64,000 nt of DNA from Geodermatophilaceae bacterium URHA0031 (lineage in GTDB: Bacteria > Actinomycetota > Actinomycetes > Mycobacteriales > Geodermatophilaceae): positions 152,003 to 216,002 of the forward strand of contig JHVP01000009.1 in NCBI GenBank assembly GCA_000620205.1. The letters are read 5' to 3'. A model generated the notes under the pieces. That model had not been told where the DNA came from, did no database searches, and saw only the letters and a program-made list of their open reading frames with translations. Shown here piece after piece: positions 1-8,366 of this stretch; the stretch's first letter is position 1; every line of letters begins with the position of its first letter. Position numbers and translations under genes: made by a program.

Positions 1-472
1 TGTCACCCCACCCGTCGCCGCCAGTGGTGCCCAGCCACCACCCGCCGCCGATGAAGACGGCGAGGACGAGGTAGTGCGGGATGGCCAGCAGCCACCACTT
101 GACCAGCACCAGTCCCCGGGACAGCCGCTCGGGGTAGGGGACGTACAGGTGCGCCGGGTAGTCGGGCACCTCGGCGAGGGTGAACGGCGGGTAGCGGTCG
201 GTGCCCAGCGCTCCGTAGCCGTAGTAGTGCACGCGCCAGGTCCAGCGCAGCACGCCGACGTTGAAGTCGAACAGGTCCCGGGGGTAGCGGCCGGTCACCA
301 GGATCGCGAAGAAGGCGACCACGCTCAGCACGAAGAACCCGAGCCACAGGAAGAACAGCACGATGGCGTGCGGGATGAGCAGCAGCCACTTGACCAGCCA
401 CAACCACCGCGAGGTCGCGGGGTCCAGCACGGCGTCCACACGGACGGGGTAGGGGGTTCGGTTCTCGGTCAC
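1..472 (-). CDS. DUF4389 domain membrane protein (3' part outside window)
   Basis: The minus strand opens with GTG at 470-472 behind a clear AGGGAGG ribosome site at 478-484 and stays open to the window edge, so the C-terminus is missing. The visible ~157 residues contain a hydrophobic segment (LLLIPHAIVLFFLWLGFFVL) followed by the FFAILVTGRYPRDLFDF signature typical of DUF4389 proteins. A second, similar segment (LLLVKWW-like, then IPHYLVLAVF) suggests the usual repeated layout. It is an integral membrane protein of unknown function. The family assignment is from recognised sequence pattern; no role is inferred. Confidence 0.82.
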   Translation of the reverse strand, partial: MTENRTPYPVRVDAVLDPATSRWLWLVKWLLLIPHAIVLFFLWLGFFVLSVVAFFAILVTGRYPRDLFDFNVGVLRWTWRVHYYGYGALGTDRYPPFTLAEVPDYPAHLYVPYPERLSRGLVLVKWWLLAIPHYLVLAVFIGGGWWLGTTGGDGWGD

Positions 473-698
473 TCCGGCCTCCCTGAGGCGGAGGTCCGCA
501 CCGGGCGGACGGAGAGCAGGAGCACCCCGCGCGGCGTCCCCGTCCAGCGCGCCGGGGCCCCGCACCAGGACGACGTCCTCGACGCCTGACGACGCTCGTC
601 CCGCAGTCGATGGTCGTCAAGGGGGCCGTGCGCCGCGTGACCACAGTGGCAGCAGACACCGGACCGCCCGCCTGCCCGGCTCGGGAGGCGGCGTCCCC

Positions 699-704
699 TA
701 GCCT
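699..704 (+). promoter_or_regulatory. Candidate leaderless -10 (TAGCCT) for the DUF817 gene
   Basis: TAGCCT lies exactly 7 bases before the GTG at 712, which would place the transcript start on the start codon. No Shine-Dalgarno sequence is present. Confidence 0.45.
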
Positions 705-711
705 CCCTCGC

Positions 712-1545
712 GTGCGACAGCTGCTCCGGTTCGGCTGGCTCGAGGCGCAGTGCTGCCTGTTCGCCGTCCTGTTCTTCCTCGGCCTGGCGCTTGTCCGGGT
801 GCTGTCGATCCCGGTCGACCCGGCCGACGCCCTGCTGGGCTGGTGCCTGGCCGTGACCCTGGTGCTGTGGCTGGTCGGCTGGGAGACCGGCCGCGAGGTC
901 GCCGTCATCGCCGGCTTCCACCTGGTCGGCCTGGCCCTGGAGCTGTTCAAGGTCCGGCAGGGCTCGTGGTCCTACCCCGACACCGGGCACGTCGCGATCG
1001 GCGGTGTCCCGCTCTACAGCGGGTTCATGTACGCCGCGGTCGGCAGTTACGTCTGCCAGGCGTGGCGCCGGTTCGACCTCCGGATCACCGGCTACCGGCC
1101 GCGCGCGACAGCCGGGGTGGCCGGCCTGGTCTACCTGAACTTCTTCACCTCGCACGTCACCTGGGACGCCCGGCTGCCGCTCGCCGTCGCGCTGCTGGTC
1201 GTCACCCGGCGCACCTGGGTGCGCTTCACCGTCGGCCGCCGCCGCTACGCGATGCCGCTGGCGCTGTCCTTCGTCCTGATCGGCTTCTTCCTCTGGGTGG
1301 CCGAGAACGGCGCCACCTGGCTGCGCGCCTGGCAGTACCCCTCCCAGGAGTCGGTGTGGACGCTGGTGCACGCCGCGAAGCTCGGCTCGTGGTCGCTGCT
1401 CGTCGTCGTCAGCATCGTGCTGGTCGCCGCGGTGAAGTCCCGCGAGGGCCGGCTCTACGGCAGCGCCGGCGACCTCACCGTCCGGGGGGCGTACGACGCG
1501 CCACCGCGGCTGCCGGCGCAGCAGGAGCGGGAGCCGGTGTGCTGA
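712..1545 (+). CDS. DUF817 family integral membrane protein
   Basis: 277 residues with about seven or eight hydrophobic helices and the conserved core WETGREVAVIAGFHLVGLAL, ending in a short polar tail; this matches the DUF817 family (COG3739). Function is unknown. I place the start at GTG 712, not at an upstream GTG 102 bases earlier. The extra N-terminus is low-complexity, the membrane fold starts at residue 1 of the shorter form, and a TAGCCT -10 sits just before it. The last 71 bases overlap the convergent VOC gene. Confidence 0.85.
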   Translation: MRQLLRFGWLEAQCCLFAVLFFLGLALVRVLSIPVDPADALLGWCLAVTLVLWLVGWETGREVAVIAGFHLVGLALELFKVRQGSWSYPDTGHVAIGGVPLYSGFMYAAVGSYVCQAWRRFDLRITGYRPRATAGVAGLVYLNFFTSHVTWDARLPLAVALLVVTRRTWVRFTVGRRRYAMPLALSFVLIGFFLWVAENGATWLRAWQYPSQESVWTLVHAAKLGSWSLLVVVSIVLVAAVKSREGRLYGSAGDLTVRGAYDAPPRLPAQQEREPVC

Positions 1546-1939
1546 GCGACGGTGCCTGCGTGGCGCAGAACGGGTGGCCCACCGGGTCGGCGTAGACCCG
1601 GAACAGGTCCTCGGGGTGCCCCTCCTCCGCCGGGGACCCGGTGAGCGGCCGGGCACCGCAGGCCAGCAGGTGCTCGTGGCCGGCTGCGAGGTCGGGCACG
1701 GCGAGGTCCAGGTGCACCCGGGCTCCGGTCGGCCAGGGCGGCACGGCCGCGGAGGAGCGCTGGAAGGCCAGCCGCGTGCCGCCCCCCGGCGGGAGGAGCA
1801 CCAGCCACTCGTCGCCGTCCGGGTCGTCGCGCTCGTGCCCCGGTGCGTAGGTCCAGCCCAGCGCCCGGCGGTAGAACTCGGCCAGCGCCCGTGGCTCCGG
1901 GGAGTCCAGGGTGAGCTCGAACAGCGCCAGGGGTCCCAT
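1475..1939 (-). CDS. VOC (glyoxalase-like) domain protein
   Basis: 154 residues in the vicinal-oxygen-chelate fold. It opens with FELTLDSPEPRALAEFYRRAL, the classic betaalphabeta start of glyoxalase-like proteins, and ends with DPVGHPFC, which normally supplies the last metal-side strand. Substrate unknown; relatives are often annotated as glyoxalase-like. The tail after FCATQ is Ala/Pro-rich and overlaps the DUF817 gene for 71 bases. The start at ATG 1939 is supported by TACGGT seven bases upstream, consistent with leaderless expression. Confidence 0.8.
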   Translation of the reverse strand: MGPLALFELTLDSPEPRALAEFYRRALGWTYAPGHERDDPDGDEWLVLLPPGGGTRLAFQRSSAAVPPWPTGARVHLDLAVPDLAAGHEHLLACGARPLTGSPAEEGHPEDLFRVYADPVGHPFCATQAPSLSTPAPAPAAPAAAVARRTPPGR

Positions 1940-1946
1940 GGCCGGC

Positions 1947-1952
1947 GACCGT
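1947..1952 (-). promoter_or_regulatory. Candidate leaderless -10 (TACGGT) for the VOC gene
   Basis: On the minus strand TACGGT is followed by 7 bases and then the ATG at 1939. Confidence 0.4.
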
Positions 1953-2131
1953 AGCGCCGGCCGCCTGACCGGGGCACCGGACCGTTGCATGACGGGAGCA
2001 CCTCGCGGGGTAGGGGCCCCCGGCCCGCGGACGACGGCGGTCGCGCCTGGACCGCTGCGCGCGCCGGGCGGCTCCTGGTCCTCGGCGGTCGGGTGAGCAG
2101 CGCCCGGGCGGACGTCGTCCAGGAGGTCACC

Positions 2132-2369
2132 GTGGGGCATGCGCGGCGCTGGTCGTGGGTGGGGGTCCTCGTCGTCGGCGGGGTGTTGTTCGAGGTCATC
2201 CGCCGTGCACACCGCCTGGGACCTGGCCGGCGGCACCGCCACCTACGTCGTCCTGGCCGTGATCAGCCTGGCGCTGCTGGCCGTCACCAGCCACCGGCTG
2301 GCCGCCCCGCACCGCCGCGTCCACCCCGGTACACGTCTGACCGGGGCGCCGGCGCGGGTCAGCCGGTGA
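2132..2369 (+). pseudogene. Small two-helix membrane protein, apparently frameshifted
   Basis: An ideal AGGAGG (2121-2126) precedes GTG 2132. That frame encodes GHARRWSWVGVLVVGGVLF, a good transmembrane helix, then turns into Arg/Pro-rich nonsense near 2200. The next frame immediately continues with AWDLAGGTATYVVLAVISLA and a second helix, ending at TGA 2367-2369. Together they make a plausible ~79-residue two-helix protein if one base is gained or lost around 2200-2215. It may be a decayed gene or a sequencing error. Product unknown. The last 11 bases overlap the convergent protease gene. Confidence 0.45.
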
Positions 2370-3309
2370 GCTCGTCCGGAACGGTGATGACGTCGACCAT
2401 CGCGCCGCGGCGGACGACGGTCACCGGCAGCGGCCGGCCGATGGCCTCGGCGAAGAGCAGCCGCTGCAGGCTCTGCGCCGCGGCCACCGGCTCCCGGCCG
2501 GCCTCCAGCACGAGGTCGCCGGCCTTGAGCCCGGCCCGGTCGGCCGGGGAGCCGGCGATGACGTCGAGCACCTGCAGCCCGCGCCGCTGACCGGTCCGCG
2601 CGGCGAGCTCGGCCGGCAGCGGCACCGGGCTGCTGACCAGGCCCAGGTAGGCCCGCCGGACCCGACCGTCGCGCAGCAGCGTCTCCACGATCCGCCGGCT
2701 GGTGTCGTTGACCGGCACGGCGAGACCGAGCCCCCAGCCGGCCACCGCGGTGTTGATCCCGACGACCCGTCCCCGCGCGTCGGCCAGCGCGCCGCCGGAG
2801 TTGCCCGGGTTCAGCGCGGCGTCGGTCTGGATCACGTCCTCGACCACCCGCGCCGCGCGCCCGTCGCGGGTCGGCAGCGAGCGGCCCAGCGCGCTCACCA
2901 CCCCGGCGGTGACCGAGCCGGCCAGCCCGAACGGGTTGCCCACCGCCACCACCAGCTGACCGACCTGCAGCGTCCCGGCGTCGCCGAGCACCGCCGGCGG
3001 CGGCGTGACGCCGCGGGCGCGGACCACCGCCAGGTCCGACAGCGGGTCGGCACCCACGACGTCGACCGGCGCCACCGAGCCGTCGCTGAACACCGCCCGC
3101 CCGCCGGTGGAGCGCGCGACGACGTGGGCGTTGGTCAGCAGCAGCCCGTCGTCGCTGACGACGACCCCCGAGCCGGCGCCGCCCCGGCCGCCGGGCCCGC
3201 TCACCTCCAGCGCGGCGACGTGCGGCGCCATCTCCGCGGCCACCGTGGTCACCACCCGCGAGTAGGCGTCCAGCGCCGGCTCGGTGTCCCGCTCGTCCGA
3301 CAGGCTCAT
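2359..3309 (-). CDS. S1C (DegP/HtrA-like) serine protease with PDZ domain
   Basis: 316 residues. The chymotrypsin-like domain has all three catalytic residues: His62 (LTNAHVV), Asp92 (SDLAVV) and Ser171 (NPGNSGGAL). A PDZ domain follows at about 225-315 (GLKAGDLVLEAG). Unlike most HtrA proteins it has no signal peptide or membrane anchor, so it is probably cytoplasmic. The family degrades or refolds damaged proteins. An AT-rich inverted repeat at 3319-3340 lies directly upstream, so expression is likely controlled by a repressor. The gene is transcribed alone. Confidence 0.9.
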   Translation of the reverse strand: MSLSDERDTEPALDAYSRVVTTVAAEMAPHVAALEVSGPGGRGGAGSGVVVSDDGLLLTNAHVVARSTGGRAVFSDGSVAPVDVVGADPLSDLAVVRARGVTPPPAVLGDAGTLQVGQLVVAVGNPFGLAGSVTAGVVSALGRSLPTRDGRAARVVEDVIQTDAALNPGNSGGALADARGRVVGINTAVAGWGLGLAVPVNDTSRRIVETLLRDGRVRRAYLGLVSSPVPLPAELAARTGQRRGLQVLDVIAGSPADRAGLKAGDLVLEAGREPVAAAQSLQRLLFAEAIGRPLPVTVVRRGAMVDVITVPDELTG

Positions 3310-3318
3310 CTCCGCCCC

Positions 3319-3340
3319 CTGATCACTTACGTGTAATCAG
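3319..3340 (-). promoter_or_regulatory. Candidate operator upstream of the S1C protease
   Basis: A 22-base inverted repeat with arms CTGATCAC and GTAATCAG (7 of 8 positions paired) and a 6-base centre. It lies 10 bases upstream of the protease start in the most AT-rich patch of the neighbourhood. Its size and symmetry fit a dimeric TetR or MarR-type repressor. Confidence 0.45.
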
Positions 3341-3399
3341 TAGACGCCCGTCGGGGCCGCCGTGGGGGCCCGCCGGTCACGCCGGGAGCGAACAACCGG

Positions 3400-3927
3400 T
3401 CAGCCCATCGTCTTCTGGCCGTCGATCGACTCGCGCAGGATGTCCGCGTGACCGGCGTGCTGGGCGGTCTCGGCGATCACGTGCAGGAACACCCGGCGGG
3501 CCGAGCGGGTGGCGCCCGGGGTGAACCACGGCGCCTCCGGCAGCGGGTGGGCGGCGTCCAGGTCGGGGAGCGAGCGCACCAGCTCGTCGGTCCTGGCGGC
3601 CACCTCGGCGTACTCCTGCAGCAGCCCGGCCAGGGTCTCGGTCGGCAGCATCGTGAACTCGGCGGCCCAGTCGGCCGCGGTCGACTCGTCGAAGACGGGG
3701 AAGGACGCGGGGCCGGAGACGGCGAACTCCGCCCACATCCGCTCGGTGGCGGTGACGTGCTTGACCAGCCCGCCGAGGGTCAGCTCGCTGGCGGTCGGGC
3801 GGAGCCGGGCCTGCTCCTCGCTCAGCCCCCGCACGGTGTGGGCCAGGAACCAGCGGTGGCTGGTCAGCGCGTCGAGCAGGTCGGCCCGCTCGCCGGTGGT
3901 CGTGGTGGTCGCCTCGGTGGTGGTCAT
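3400..3927 (-). CDS. DinB superfamily protein (DUF664-like)
   Basis: 175 residues of four-helix DinB fold. The HVTATERMW segment and the C-terminal HVIAETAQHAGHAD supply the His residues that usually bind a divalent metal. Such proteins are thiol-dependent transferases or stress-induced proteins of unknown substrate. The start is set by GAGAGG upstream. The gene is divergent from the WYL/YafY regulator at 4020. DinB genes next to YafY-type regulators are a recurring arrangement, suggesting control by that regulator. Confidence 0.85.
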   Translation of the reverse strand: MTTTEATTTTTGERADLLDALTSHRWFLAHTVRGLSEEQARLRPTASELTLGGLVKHVTATERMWAEFAVSGPASFPVFDESTAADWAAEFTMLPTETLAGLLQEYAEVAARTDELVRSLPDLDAAHPLPEAPWFTPGATRSARRVFLHVIAETAQHAGHADILRESIDGQKTMG

Positions 3928-3949
3928 CGGTCTGCCTCTCGTCGGTCCT

Positions 3950-4006
3950 GATCTGGTGCGGACGACGCTAGAGGCGATCGGTGCCAGATCCCGGCCGCGA
4001 TCGGTG
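3950..4006. promoter_or_regulatory. Shared control region between DinB and YafY-type genes
   Basis: The divergent intergenic region holds an inverted repeat GATCTGG (3950-3956) / CCAGATC (3984-3990) and a direct repeat GCGATCGGTG at 3974-3983 and 3997-4006, spaced 23 bases. These are plausible binding sites for the adjacent WYL regulator, but nothing confirms that. Confidence 0.3.
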
Positions 4007-4019
4007 AGACTCTGCAGGC

Positions 4020-5021
4020 ATGGCCGACCCGACCGCCCGCGCCCTCCGGCTGCTCTCGCTGATGCAGGGCCGCCGGGACTGGGCCGGCGCGGACCTCGCC
4101 GCCCGGCTGGGCGTCTCGCTCCGCACCCTGCGCCGCGACGTGGAGCGGCTGCGCGAGCTCGGCTACCCGGTGCAGGCCCGGCCCGGCGTCGAGGGCGGCT
4201 ACCGGCTGGCCGCCGGGGCTGCGCTGCCGCCGCTGGTCCTGGACGACGACGAGGCCGTGGCGCTCACCGTCGGTCTGCAGGCCGCCGCGGCCGGGGTGGT
4301 CGCCGGGATGGCCGAGCCCTCGGTGCGGGCGCTCACCAAGGTCGTGCCGGTGCTGCCGGCCCGGCTGCGCCGCCGGGTGGACGCGCTGCGGGCCGTCACG
4401 GTGCCGGCGCCGCCGTGGTCCGACGGCGGGCCGGAGGTCGACCCGCAGGCGCTCGTCGAGGTGGCCCAGGCCTGTCGGGAGACCCGGCGGCTGGAGTTCG
4501 GCTACACCCGGGCGTCGGGGGAGACCGGTGCGCGGCTGGTCGAACCGCACCGCCTGGTGCCGCTCGGCCGGCGCTGGTACCTGGTCGCCTACGACCCCGC
4601 GCGGGGGGACTGGCGCAGCTTCCGGCTCGACCGGATGTCCGGCGTGCGCGGCACCGGGGCCCGGTTCGCACCCCGGACGCTGCCCGCGGAGGACGCCGCT
4701 GCCTTCGTCCGGGCCGGCCTGGACCAGTACCGGGTGAGCCGCACGGTCGAGGCGGTGGTCCAGGCGCCGGCGGCGGTGGTCCGGGACCGGGTGGGTCGCT
4801 GGGCGCAGGTCGCCGAGGACGGCCCGGACCGCTGCCGGCTGCGGATGGAGACCGACTCGCTGGACTGGCCGGTGCTGGTGCTCGGCGCGGTGCGCGCGGA
4901 GTTCACCGTGGTCGGCCCGGACGAGCTGCGCGAGCGGCTGGGGGAGTGGTCGCAGCGCTTCGCCCGCGCCCTCGCCGGCGACCGGGCCGCCGCGGGCTTC
5001 CGGCACGACCCGGTGGGGTAG
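4020..5021 (+). CDS. YafY-type transcriptional regulator (HTH + WYL)
   Basis: 333 residues. The N-terminal winged helix (residues ~6-60, LAARLGVSLRTLRRDVERLR) is followed by a linker and a WYL domain with the RWYLVAYDPARGDWRSFRLDR core (~190-215), then a C-terminal WCX-like domain. WYL domains sense small nucleotides or nucleic-acid ligands. It is probably a cytoplasmic repressor or activator of the divergent DinB gene and perhaps itself. The downstream SDR starts 10 bases after its stop, so the two may be cotranscribed. Confidence 0.88.
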   Translation: MADPTARALRLLSLMQGRRDWAGADLAARLGVSLRTLRRDVERLRELGYPVQARPGVEGGYRLAAGAALPPLVLDDDEAVALTVGLQAAAAGVVAGMAEPSVRALTKVVPVLPARLRRRVDALRAVTVPAPPWSDGGPEVDPQALVEVAQACRETRRLEFGYTRASGETGARLVEPHRLVPLGRRWYLVAYDPARGDWRSFRLDRMSGVRGTGARFAPRTLPAEDAAAFVRAGLDQYRVSRTVEAVVQAPAAVVRDRVGRWAQVAEDGPDRCRLRMETDSLDWPVLVLGAVRAEFTVVGPDELRERLGEWSQRFARALAGDRAAAGFRHDPVG

Positions 5022-5030
5022 CGGCCGGTC

Positions 5031-5840
5031 ATGACCGTGAGCCAGCCACCCCGCACCGCCGTCGTCACCGGGTCCGAGTCCGGCATCGGCCGGGCCACCG
5101 CCGTCGCCCTCGCCGAGGCGGGGTGCGACGTGGGTGTCACCTGGTACCAGGACGAGGCGGCCGGGCAGGCGACCGCCGACGAGGTGCGCCGCACCGGCCG
5201 CCGTGCCGAGGTGCGGCACCTCGACCTCACCCGGCTCCCCGACGCGGCGGACGTCGTCGACGAGCTGGCCGAGGCGCTGGGCGGCATCGACGTCCTGGTC
5301 AACTGCGCCGGCACCGGGCACAGCACCGCCCTGCTCGACACCGGCTACGACACCTGGCGCACCGTGCTGGCCACCGACCTCGACGGCGCCTTCCTGTGCC
5401 TGCAGCGCGCAGCCCGGCGGATGGTCGCCGCCGGGCGTGGCGGACGGATCGTCAACATCACCAGCGTGCACGAGCACCAGCCCCGGGTGGGTGCAGCGGC
5501 CTACTGCGCGGCCAAGGGCGGGCTCGGGCTGCTCACCCGGGTGGCCGCCCTGGAGCTGGCCGAGCACGGCATCACGGTCAACGCCGTCGCCCCCGGCGAG
5601 ATCGCCACCCCGATGACCGGGCAGGAGGACGAGGACCCGACGGCACCGGGCAAGCACCGGCCGGGCGTCCCTGTCGGCCGCCCGGGCGACGCCCGGGAGA
5701 TCGCCGCGGTGGTCGCCTTCCTCGCCTCGCCGGCGGCGGCCTACGTCACCGGCGCCTCCTGGCCGGTCGACGGCGGCATGCTGCAGATGGGCCCGATGGC
5801 CGGCTCGCACATGACCTCGGACGACTGGCGCCGCCCCTGA
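5031..5840 (+). CDS. SDR family oxidoreductase
   Basis: 269 residues with a complete classical short-chain dehydrogenase set: cofactor loop TGSESGIG at 13-20, NCAG motif, active-site Ser in NITS and the Y-x3-K pair in YCAAK. The C-terminus carries the common VDGGM motif. It resembles glucose/ribitol-type dehydrogenases, but the substrate cannot be read from sequence. It lies 10 bases after the WYL regulator and 22 bases before the coiled-coil gene, in one apparent transcript. Confidence 0.88.
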   Translation: MTVSQPPRTAVVTGSESGIGRATAVALAEAGCDVGVTWYQDEAAGQATADEVRRTGRRAEVRHLDLTRLPDAADVVDELAEALGGIDVLVNCAGTGHSTALLDTGYDTWRTVLATDLDGAFLCLQRAARRMVAAGRGGRIVNITSVHEHQPRVGAAAYCAAKGGLGLLTRVAALELAEHGITVNAVAPGEIATPMTGQEDEDPTAPGKHRPGVPVGRPGDAREIAAVVAFLASPAAAYVTGASWPVDGGMLQMGPMAGSHMTSDDWRRP

Positions 5841-5862
5841 CCGTCGGCGGAGAGGAGCAGCG

Positions 5863-6774
5863 GTGGACGACGACGCGCTGGACGGCATCGCCGAGGAGCT
5901 CTACGGCGTCCCGCCCGAGGAGTTCGTCGCGGCCCGGAACGCCGCCCGCGACCGGGTGAAGGGCGGGGACAAGGCGCTGGCCACCGCGGTCGGCGCGCTG
6001 CCCAAGCCGACGACCGCGGCCTGGGTCTGCAACCTGCTCGTCCGCCGCCGACCCGAGGAGGTCAGCCAGCTGCGTGAGGTCGGCGAGATGCTCCGCCAGG
6101 CCCAGCAGTCGCTGTCCGGGCCCGAGCTCCGCCAGCTCGGCCAGCAGCGCAACCAGGTGGTGGCCGCGCTGGCCCGGCAGGCCCGCGGGCTCGCGCACGC
6201 GGAGGGCCACGACGTCAGCAGCGCCGTCGCCGAGCAGGTGGAGAGCACCCTGCGGGCCGCCGTCGTCGACCCCGACGCCGGGGAGGCGCTGGCCGCCGGC
6301 CGGCTCACCACCGCGCTGACCTACAGCGGCCTGGGGCCGGTCGACCTCAGCGGCGCCCTCGCGACGCCGGTGCGCTCGGGGCCGGCACCGCGACGGGAGG
6401 CGGAGGCGGCACCGACGGAGGACGGCGCGGACCGGCGCCGCCGCGAGGCCGAGGAGCGCCGGCAGCGGGAGCTGGAGCAGGCCCGCCGGGACGCCGAGGA
6501 GGCTGCTGGGGTGGCCCGGGACGCCGCGGCGACGGCCGAGGCGGCCGAGCAGGAGCTCGCCGACGCGCAGCAGCGGCGCGAGGACCTGCGCCGGCGGGCC
6601 GACCAGCTGGAGAAGGAGCTGCGCCGCGCCGAGCGGGACGCCGCCGAGGCGGGAACCCGGGCGCAGCAGACCGAGCGCCGCCGGGACGCCGCCGTCCGCC
6701 GGTCGGAGACGGCCGCGGCGATCCGGGACCGGTCGGCGGCCCGGGTGGCGGAGCTGGAGGCACGGGGGCGCTGA
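5863..6774 (+). CDS. Conserved actinobacterial protein with C-terminal coiled coil
   Basis: 303 residues, GTG start after GGAGAGGAGCAGC. The N-terminal ~165 residues are a globular helical domain (ELYGVPPEEFVAARNAA, then LPKPTTAAWVCNLLVRR). The rest (~185-300) is a highly charged Ala/Arg/Glu coiled coil. Proteins with this layout are common in actinobacteria but I know no function. No membrane segment or catalytic motif is visible. A strong hairpin at 6829-6865 ends the transcript. Confidence 0.8.
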   Translation: MDDDALDGIAEELYGVPPEEFVAARNAARDRVKGGDKALATAVGALPKPTTAAWVCNLLVRRRPEEVSQLREVGEMLRQAQQSLSGPELRQLGQQRNQVVAALARQARGLAHAEGHDVSSAVAEQVESTLRAAVVDPDAGEALAAGRLTTALTYSGLGPVDLSGALATPVRSGPAPRREAEAAPTEDGADRRRREAEERRQRELEQARRDAEEAAGVARDAAATAEAAEQELADAQQRREDLRRRADQLEKELRRAERDAAEAGTRAQQTERRRDAAVRRSETAAAIRDRSAARVAELEARGR

Positions 6775-6828
6775 CGCCGGTGCTCCGGGGTGACGCCGGG
6801 ACCTGCCGACCTCGCCACCTGGACGCGG

Positions 6829-6865
6829 GAAGGCCCCGCACCCGCAGCTGCGGGGCTGGGCCTTC
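6829..6865. terminator. Bidirectional hairpin terminator
   Basis: Nested arms GAAGGCCC / GGGCCTTC and CCCCGCA / TGCGGGG lie between the convergent coiled-coil and ndh genes. No long T-run, as usual in high-GC actinobacteria. Confidence 0.75.
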
Positions 6866-6882
6866 GCCGTCCTGCGGAGGTG

Positions 6883-8286
6883 TCAGGCGGACTCGCGCCC
6901 GGTGACGTCGACGGGCACCCGGCCGTCCTTCTGGCCGCCGGTCTTGGAGACCTCGAAGGACGAGCCGAGCTCCTCCAGGGCCAGCCGGCCGTAGACCTGC
7001 TGCTGGGTGGCCGTGCGCTGCCCGCGGCCACGGCCGAGGAAGCTGACCGCCCAGCCGAGCGCGGTGGTGAAGCGGCTCTTGAAGCCGACCACGTAGAAGA
7101 TGTGCACGATCAGCCACATCACCCAGGCGATGAAGCCGGTGAACTTGAGCTTGCCCAGGTCGGCGACCGCGGCGAACCGCGCGACCGTCGCCATGCTGCC
7201 CTTGTCGTGGTACCGGAACTCCGGCGTCGTCGGGCGGCCGGCGATGCGGGCCTTGATGGCGTCCGCGGCGAAGCGCCCGCCCTGGATGGCGACCTGGGCG
7301 ACGCCGGGGAGCCGGTTCAGCGAGATCATGTCGCCGACGACGTGCACCTCCGGGTGCCCGGGGAGGGTGAGGTCGGGCTGGACGGAGACCCGGCCGGCCC
7401 GGTCGACGGCCGCGCCGGACTGCTCGCCGAGCAGCTTGCCCAGCGCGCTGGCCTGGACGCCGGCGGCCCAGATCTTGGTCGCGGAGTGGATGCGGCGCTC
7501 GTGCCCGTCGCCGTCCTTGACCACGATGCCGTCGGCGTCGACGTTGGTGACCATCGCGCCGAGCTGCACCTCGACGCCGATCTCGTTCAGCCGCTTGTGC
7601 GCGTTCTGACCGAGGGAATCGGCGAACGGCGGCAGCACCTTCGGCGCGGCGTCCAGCAGGATCACCCGGGCGCTGGTCGGGTCGATGTTGCGGAAGTCGC
7701 GGCGCAGCGTGCGGCGGGCCAGCTCGGCGATCTGCCCGGCCATCTCCACCCCGGTCGGGCCGGCGCCGACCACGACGAAGGTCAGCAGCCGGTCGATCTC
7801 GGCCGGGTCGGTGGCCAGCTCGGCGAGCTCGAAGGCGCCGAAGATCCGGCCGCGCAGCTCGAGGGCGTCGTCGATGCTCTTCATGCCGGGGGCGTACTCG
7901 GCGAACTGGTCGTTGCCGAAGTAGGACTGCCCGGCACCGGCGGCGACGATCAGCTCGTCGTACTCGTGCACCGTGGTGCGGCCGAGCACGACGGAGGTGA
8001 CGGTGCGCGCGGCGAGGTCGATGTCGGTGACCTCACCGAGGACGACGCGCGCGTTGTGCTGCCGGGAGAGGATCTCCCGGGTGGCCGGGGCGATCTCGCC
8101 CTCGGAGAGGATGCCGGTCGCCACCTGGTAGAGCAGCGGCTGGAAGAGGTGGTGGGTGGTCTTCCCGATGAGCGTGACGTCGACAGGGGCCTTCTTGAGC
8201 CGCTGGGCGGCGAAGAGACCGCCGAACCCCGACCCGACGATGACGACCCTCGGTCGCTGTCCGGTGGGCTGGGTCGCGGTGGTCAC
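6883..8286 (-). CDS. ndh: Type II NADH dehydrogenase (Ndh)
   Basis: 467 residues of FAD/NAD(P) two-dinucleotide-fold oxidoreductase. The FAD loop is GSGFGG (18-23), and the second Rossmann loop is VVVGAGPTGVEMAG near mid-protein. A C-terminal hydrophobic stretch (WVMWLIVHIFYVVGF) would attach it to the inner face of the membrane, where NDH-2 passes electrons from NADH to menaquinone without proton pumping. The start is GTG 8286 behind AGGAGG (8291-8296), not the in-frame starts further upstream. It is monocistronic and divergent from a small hydrolase. Confidence 0.9.
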   Translation of the reverse strand: MTTATQPTGQRPRVVIVGSGFGGLFAAQRLKKAPVDVTLIGKTTHHLFQPLLYQVATGILSEGEIAPATREILSRQHNARVVLGEVTDIDLAARTVTSVVLGRTTVHEYDELIVAAGAGQSYFGNDQFAEYAPGMKSIDDALELRGRIFGAFELAELATDPAEIDRLLTFVVVGAGPTGVEMAGQIAELARRTLRRDFRNIDPTSARVILLDAAPKVLPPFADSLGQNAHKRLNEIGVEVQLGAMVTNVDADGIVVKDGDGHERRIHSATKIWAAGVQASALGKLLGEQSGAAVDRAGRVSVQPDLTLPGHPEVHVVGDMISLNRLPGVAQVAIQGGRFAADAIKARIAGRPTTPEFRYHDKGSMATVARFAAVADLGKLKFTGFIAWVMWLIVHIFYVVGFKSRFTTALGWAVSFLGRGRGQRTATQQQVYGRLALEELGSSFEVSKTGGQKDGRVPVDVTGRESA

Positions 8287-8298
8287 GGTGCCTCCTGA

Positions 8299-8325
8299 TA
8301 TGTCGTCATGATGACTCATCATCCC
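8299..8325. promoter_or_regulatory. AT-rich overlapping palindromes in the ndh/hydrolase divergent region
   Basis: GTCATGATGAC and GATGACTCATC overlap here, just upstream of the ndh ribosome site. In a region otherwise almost pure GC this is a reasonable regulator-binding or promoter patch. Confidence 0.25.
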
Positions 8326-8366
8326 ACCGCGCTGTGGGCTGTTCCGCTCCACCTCCGCCTGGTGGC

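Noticed and set aside
2430..5959. Very long plus- or minus-strand open frames overlapping the SDR and WYL genes (for example 3509-5959)
   Set aside because: In DNA this GC-rich most frames stay open. These frames are Arg/Pro/Ala-rich with no domain and contradict the third-position GC of the real genes.
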